Shown here: positions 60,537 through 64,000 of the stretch, piece after piece
Position numbering within the stretch: the first letter of the stretch is position 1
Layout of the letters: each line of letters opens with the position of its first letter
From: Paenibacillus helianthi
GTDB taxonomy: Bacteria > Bacillota > Bacilli > Paenibacillales > Paenibacillaceae
Assembly (NCBI RefSeq): GCF_001909055.1
Contig: NZ_LVWI01000036.1
Location: 1-64,000 of the forward strand
Direction: 5' to 3'
DNA length: 64,000 nt
Program-made: the position numbers and the translations under genes
Notes under the pieces: generated by a model
What the model was told of the DNA's origin: nothing
What the model saw: only the letters and a program-made list of their open reading frames with translations
Database searches by the model: none

Positions 60537-61280
60537 TCATATCTCTACGTTCAGTTTCGCCCTTAGTATCTTTATAAGCTCCTTTGCAGACTCAATGGCT
60601 TGTTCCAATGAATAGACTAATCGATCTGTCACTGAAATAATGTCTTCATGATCTTCTGGTGTGTCGAGCACTTTCTTAATATTAAGATTAGTCCACCTCA
60701 TGTTCTCTGCTTGATTCATCAACCGAAGGATTGAACTTATCGAATAATGTGCCGTCCTTAAGGTCCGAATAATTTTCAATCGTTTTATTTCATTTTCTGT
60801 ATATGCCCGGGAGCCATTGGAAAGTCTATGGACTGTTATTAATCCATTGCGTTCCCAATTTCGAATCACTTCAGTGGAGAGATCCAGAACCCGAGCAGTC
60901 TCTTTGCGTGTATACGTGTGAGTAGGTGTAGACTTTATTCCACATATCCACTGCTCCGAAAGTTCAATAGCTTCTAGCGCCCGGTTATATTCCTTTTCTA
61001 GATGGGACAAATAGGCTTGTGCATGTTCTAGTGCTTGAGTAAAATCTGCTTTACCGCTAGCTTCAACTATGGCTCTAGCCTTTGCCCGAATGAGCCCTTG
61101 AACAATTTCACAACGAAAAGCGATTCTAGCTATTTTTAGTTGAAATAAATGCAAGTCGGAATAAATACGGTAGCCATTCACACCTCTCGGAACAGCAGAG
61201 ATATATCCCCATTCTTCATAAATCCGTACAGTATTGGGATGTACCCCGACAATTGCTGCAATTTCTTTGGTTTGGTACAT
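60537..61280 (-). CDS. MerR-family regulator with two HTH domains
   Basis: A 247-residue regulator with two MerR-type winged HTH units in one chain: YQTKEIAAIVGVHPNTVRIY at the N-terminus and YTRKETARVLDLSTEVIRNW at about residue 123. Each is followed by its wing (NGYRIYSDLHL; NGSRAYTENEI) and a helix. MerR proteins normally have one HTH and dimerise; a tandem protein could bind as a pseudo-dimer. It lies 9 bases after the ABC permease gene in the same operon, so it probably regulates that exporter. No ligand-binding GyrI domain is present. Confidence 0.88.
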   Translation of the reverse strand: MYQTKEIAAIVGVHPNTVRIYEEWGYISAVPRGVNGYRIYSDLHLFQLKIARIAFRCEIVQGLIRAKARAIVEASGKADFTQALEHAQAYLSHLEKEYNRALEAIELSEQWICGIKSTPTHTYTRKETARVLDLSTEVIRNWERNGLITVHRLSNGSRAYTENEIKRLKIIRTLRTAHYSISSILRLMNQAENMRWTNLNIKKVLDTPEDHEDIISVTDRLVYSLEQAIESAKELIKILRAKLNVEI

Positions 61281-61289
61281 CCCACAACC

Positions 61290-62024
61290 CTACTTCCACT
61301 TAAAAAATTTGAATGACCCAATCAAGCTGATCACAGTAACAATGCCTAGAATCAAAAATGGCACTGTCATCCCCTCGGTTTCTTTTCCTGTACTTACCAG
61401 CTTTAATAAATGAATCCCATGTGACAGGGGTAATATATCCATTATCCATTGAACGAAGCGTGGCATCACTTCATATGGAATGGTCGCACCTGAGAACAAT
61501 AACATCGTAAAGTACGCAATAGAACTCCACATATTAGCTGCTTTTTGATCAGGTACGACACTGCCAATTAAAGTGCCAATACTGTACATGGCTAAAATAA
61601 CAAAGGCATACACGCTCAAAAATATAAGCCAGGAGCCTACTATTTGATAATCAAAAAATAAATAATATACGAGAGTAACACCCGTAAATGAAACAAGGGC
61701 AGAGGAAAGCTGAATGATACCTTGGGCGAATAAAATCTGTAAAGGTGATACCGGTGTCACTTGGAACCGTTTCAGAATCCCCCGATGCCGGTAATCAGCA
61801 ATGGTTAATGGTAGCCCCATTACGCCCGTTGCAAGCACACCAATAGTGATAACGGCTGCGTAAGATAATTCAAAATTAGATGAACCTGCCGATGCATCTT
61901 TACTAAGCACGTAACCAAACAAAGCCGCCAAAATGACCGGAAAGCATATACCGAAAATTAAAATATCAATGCCTTTCCATACCAGCTTACCTTCTATTTT
62001 CAAGAGCGTAAACATTGTGCTCAT
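61290..62024 (-). CDS. ABC-2 type transporter permease
   Basis: A 244-residue membrane protein with six predicted TM segments of the ABC-2 (daunorubicin-exporter-like) family: ILIFGICFPVILAALFGYVL, GPLTIADYRHRGILKRFQVT-type loop (LPLTIADYRHRGILKRFQVT), and AYFTMLLFSGATIPYEVMPR. It overlaps the ATP-binding gene by 4 bases, and together they form an exporter, probably for an antibiotic or lipid-like compound. The MerR gene follows by 9 bases. Confidence 0.93.
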   Translation of the reverse strand: MSTMFTLLKIEGKLVWKGIDILIFGICFPVILAALFGYVLSKDASAGSSNFELSYAAVITIGVLATGVMGLPLTIADYRHRGILKRFQVTPVSPLQILFAQGIIQLSSALVSFTGVTLVYYLFFDYQIVGSWLIFLSVYAFVILAMYSIGTLIGSVVPDQKAANMWSSIAYFTMLLFSGATIPYEVMPRFVQWIMDILPLSHGIHLLKLVSTGKETEGMTVPFLILGIVTVISLIGSFKFFKWK

Positions 62025-62740
62025 CCCCAGTATTCCTCCTCGCCGGCCAAAAATAAATATGCGTCTTCGAGCGTTGTTTTCCCGCTAACGACTAACGCTT
62101 CCTGAATAGTTCCATGAAAAACGGTTTGACCCTCCCGCAAAATTAATATCTCATCACATAATGCTTCAACCTCATCCATGTAATGAGATGTTAATACAAT
62201 CGCCAAACCATTTTCCTTCATTGTTGCGAGCTGCTTCCACAGCATACGACGTGCCTTTGTATCAAGCCCTGTTGTCAGTTCATCCAAAAACACTAGTTTC
62301 GGTTCTGGAATTAGGGCAAGGAGTACGGCCAGCCGCTGTCGCTCCCCACCAGAAAGTAATTTAACCAGTTGCTGTTCCTTATCTGCCAGCCCAAAGGTTT
62401 GTAGTAAAGCAGGTAAGTCAGCCGTTGTTTTATAGAGTGATCGCCATTGTTCACATGCGTCGGAAACGGTTAGCTTATCTTGGAAATTGGTTTCTTGAAA
62501 CTGCACCCCTACTTGTTCAAATATCTCCTTTCGATTGCGTATTGGTGACTTACCAATGATAACAAGCTCATCAAAAGTGCTCTTTTCAATACCAAGCACT
62601 GCAGCAATGGTTGAAGATTTCCCTGCCCCGTTCGCACCTAGTAATCCAAAGGCTTGCCCCGGCTTTACTTCAAAGCTAATGAGATCGACAGCCTTTTTCT
62701 GACCGTAAGTAACGGTTAAATTTCTAACCTGTAATACCAT
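62021..62740 (-). CDS. ABC transporter ATP-binding protein
   Basis: A 239-residue ATPase of the ABC exporter. Walker A GANGAGKSS, Q-loop (QVGVQFQETNF), signature LSGGERQRL, Walker B KLVFLDELTTGLD and the H-loop LTSHYMDE are all in place. First gene of the ATPase-permease-MerR operon. GGAGGTTAG lies before the ATG. On the minus strand TATACT around 62775 may be the -10 of its promoter. Confidence 0.96.
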   Translation of the reverse strand: MVLQVRNLTVTYGQKKAVDLISFEVKPGQAFGLLGANGAGKSSTIAAVLGIEKSTFDELVIIGKSPIRNRKEIFEQVGVQFQETNFQDKLTVSDACEQWRSLYKTTADLPALLQTFGLADKEQQLVKLLSGGERQRLAVLLALIPEPKLVFLDELTTGLDTKARRMLWKQLATMKENGLAIVLTSHYMDEVEALCDEILILREGQTVFHGTIQEALVVSGKTTLEDAYLFLAGEEEYWG

Positions 62741-62842
62741 GTTCTAACCTCCTAAATAAGTCTTAGGACGTCAGTATAACAAATGGTCTATGGGGTGGTG
62801 TCTTACTGGAGGGTTTGAAAACCACGCAACTTGCTAAGATAG

Positions 62843-63196
62843 CTATCGTGAAATTGATTTTCTTAACTTATCCGGTATTGGGATATGCCTTATCGACTCT
62901 AACGGATGATACAGCAGCATCCATGGACCTGAAAAACGCATAACCTCCTTGATTTTTTGACGGTAAACCGGTGTATAACAATGAATAGAACACTTCGCAC
63001 AAGCCGTTTTCTCTTCACCGAATTTGCAGTGGGATAGTCTTTTCATAGCATACTCATTTAAGTTCTGACATTCGCCACAGAGCTCTTTTTTATGATGTTT
63101 TTTCTTACAATATATACGGATCATTTTTGAAACAATAACTTTTTCTTTGCGGATTTTAGGGCCATCGTTCAACTGCTGCTCTGCTTCTGTTCTCAT
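62843..63196 (-). CDS. Nitrous oxide-stimulated promoter family protein (YgbA-like)
   Basis: A 117-residue Cys-rich cytoplasmic protein of the YgbA family (PF11756). Conserved Cys/His positions are seen in IYCKKKHHKKELCGEC, HCKFG, and CAKCSIHCYTPVYRQKIKEV, followed by the helical WMLLYHPLESIRH segment. The Cys set suggests an iron-sulphur or metal site. In Enterobacteria, ygbA responds to nitrosative stress; that role is inferred here. A GGAGG RBS precedes the ATG. It is separated from the ABC operon by 102 bases. Confidence 0.9.
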   Translation of the reverse strand: MRTEAEQQLNDGPKIRKEKVIVSKMIRIYCKKKHHKKELCGECQNLNEYAMKRLSHCKFGEEKTACAKCSIHCYTPVYRQKIKEVMRFSGPWMLLYHPLESIRHIPIPDKLRKSISR

Positions 63197-63237
63197 ATAA
63201 TGAAGCCTCCTTGACTTTTAATTGGGCTGCTCGAGAT

Positions 63238-63498
63238 TTAGCAACTATACATAGTGAGCGGAACAGTGTCTCTCCACTTGGCCGTTATCTGATTTCGAGA
63301 ACCGTAGCGGACGTTTCGTACCTTTTCCATTTCGATCAACCTCACTTGATTTATATGATCCTATTTTAGCAGAACGATTTCACTATGGGCGTAACTCTAA
63401 AATCTCACTTCACCGTTTTGTTGAATGAATTCCTCGCTTGAACTAAATCCTACTACTGAATGAGGATAACGGCTTTTGCCCATGCTGGGCGTACCCAT
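63238..63498 (-). other. Gene-free interval with two short open frames
   Basis: Within 63197-63501 no gene of normal size is present. Two short minus-strand frames look faintly protein-like: 63397-63498 (33 codons, SRYPHSVVGFSSSEEFIQQN) without an RBS, and 63238-63330 (30 codons, VRNVRYGSRNQITAKWRDTV) with GAGGT 8 bases before its ATG. Either may be a remnant, a small protein or chance. Confidence 0.25.
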
Positions 63499-63501
63499 AC
63501 A

Positions 63502-63529
63502 AAAAAGCGACCAATGAAGGTCGCTTTTT
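63502..63529. terminator. Terminator after the partial SLH gene
   Basis: AAAAAGCGACC / GGTCGCTTTTT with loop AATGAA, symmetrical, 66 bases beyond the SLH gene stop. Confidence 0.9.
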
Positions 63530-63594
63530 CTCATACATCATAGGAGCCGAACCGTGAATAAGAAAACTCACAATTCACGGCCCTTCGATAAGTG

Positions 63595-64000
63595 TTAGTT
63601 CAATGAATCTAAGAGATCCTTAATCTGTGGATTAAGGGATAATGTATTCAGAATAATCGTTATTGCTTCCGCACGTGTAGCCTTACCATGAGGATTAAAG
63701 GTACCATCGTTCATCCCATTGACAATACCCGCTTTAGCTATATCCTTAATGGCTTGGGCAGCATAGGAGCTTGCATTGGATAAATCCGTAAAATTGCCCC
63801 TGGAATCATCTTTGTTCACATCACTCAAGTTTACAATACGTGATACAAGAACAGCTATTTCTTCACGGCTGATCGCTTGGTTCGGCCGGAATGTTCCGTC
63901 TCCATAACCACTAAGAACCCCTGCACCAACCAGCTCTTCAATCGCTTCTTTTGCCCAATGACTGCTAATATCACTCACAGCAACTGAATGGCCAGTAGTA
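63595..64000 (-). CDS. SLH-domain surface protein, C-terminal part (cut by window end)
   Basis: The visible 135 codons are the C-terminus of a longer protein that continues beyond position 64000; the frame has no stop before the edge. Two SLH repeats are complete or nearly so (SDISSHWAKEAIEELVGAGV with GYGDGTFRPNQAISREEIAV, and FTDLSNASSYAAQAIKDIAK with NGMNDGTFNPHGKATRAEAI), ending in a short tail. SLH motifs bind secondary cell wall polymer, so the protein is attached to the cell surface. Its N-terminal function cannot be seen. Confidence 0.9.
   Translation of the reverse strand, partial: TTGHSVAVSDISSHWAKEAIEELVGAGVLSGYGDGTFRPNQAISREEIAVLVSRIVNLSDVNKDDSRGNFTDLSNASSYAAQAIKDIAKAGIVNGMNDGTFNPHGKATRAEAITIILNTLSLNPQIKDLLDSLN

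Noticed and set aside
63238..63330. 30-codon frame with an RBS-like GAGGT
   Set aside because: Too short and unsupported by similarity or context to be called a gene.

Overview
The window looks like chromosomal DNA of a soil Firmicute, most probably Paenibacillus. The pointers are the dense set of carbohydrate-active enzymes, S-layer-homology (SLH) anchored giant enzymes, copper-amine-oxidase-like stalk domains, many LacI/AraC/MerR/GntR regulators, and Gram-positive Shine-Dalgarno sequences and rho-independent terminators. This assignment is an inference from gene content; there is no rRNA gene to settle it.

Layout. 0.3-9.1 kb: a minus-strand glycan block (GH38 alpha-mannosidase, GH105-type hydrolase, inositol-type dehydrogenase, IolB, LacI regulator) facing a divergent AraC regulator, then tRNA-Leu(CAG). 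9.3-16.3 kb: single genes (stalk-domain protein, a 597-residue HTH/papain-like regulator, AraC-GyrI regulator, an Sm-like small protein, an HxlR/NAD(P)H-oxidoreductase pair, a guanylate-kinase-like protein with a leader peptide). 16.3-33.8 kb: a permuted GH3 beta-glucosidase, a small secreted protein, and a complete sugar-uptake and degradation locus (solute-binding protein, two permeases, a 2115-residue SLH-anchored hydrolase, an 810-residue intracellular toroid protein, LacI regulator). A shared TTAAACGTTTAA-type operator lies before three of its transcription units.

34.0-37.3 kb: a divergent pair of units. On the minus strand are two overlapping small genes that together make a split sigma factor (region 4 and region 2 on separate chains, as in SigO/RsoA). 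On the plus strand is a radical-SAM/DUF4130 DNA-repair pair with a perfect TTGACA-N17-TATAAT promoter and a LexA-type box in the spacer. A second LexA-like palindrome lies on the sigma side. 37.3-41.7 kb: an aldo/keto reductase remnant, phosphoketolase, a GntR regulator, a short membrane protein and a short MerR. 41.8-46.0 kb: a TnpB-only IS200/IS605-type element, a gene remnant, and an SF1 helicase fused to a restriction-type nuclease domain (a defence candidate). 46.1-50.9 kb: small genes, a self-regulated HTH gene, a retropepsin-like pair, a GT2 glycosyltransferase with an unusual start, and an ECF sigma/anti-sigma pair.

51.0-64.0 kb: divergent pflB and adhE (mixed-acid fermentation), a histidine kinase fused to its response regulator, a stand-alone PF13796-like sensor protein, an erythromycin-esterase-family lipoprotein, an ABC exporter with a tandem-HTH MerR regulator, a YgbA-like Cys-rich protein, and an SLH protein cut by the window end.

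The most noteworthy items are the SOS-like control region at 34.9-35.1 kb between the split sigma factor and the repair pair, the helicase-nuclease gene beside the TnpB element, the kinase-regulator fusion with its separate sensor, and several gene remnants in the intergenic gaps. No CRISPR array, prophage or rRNA operon was seen.
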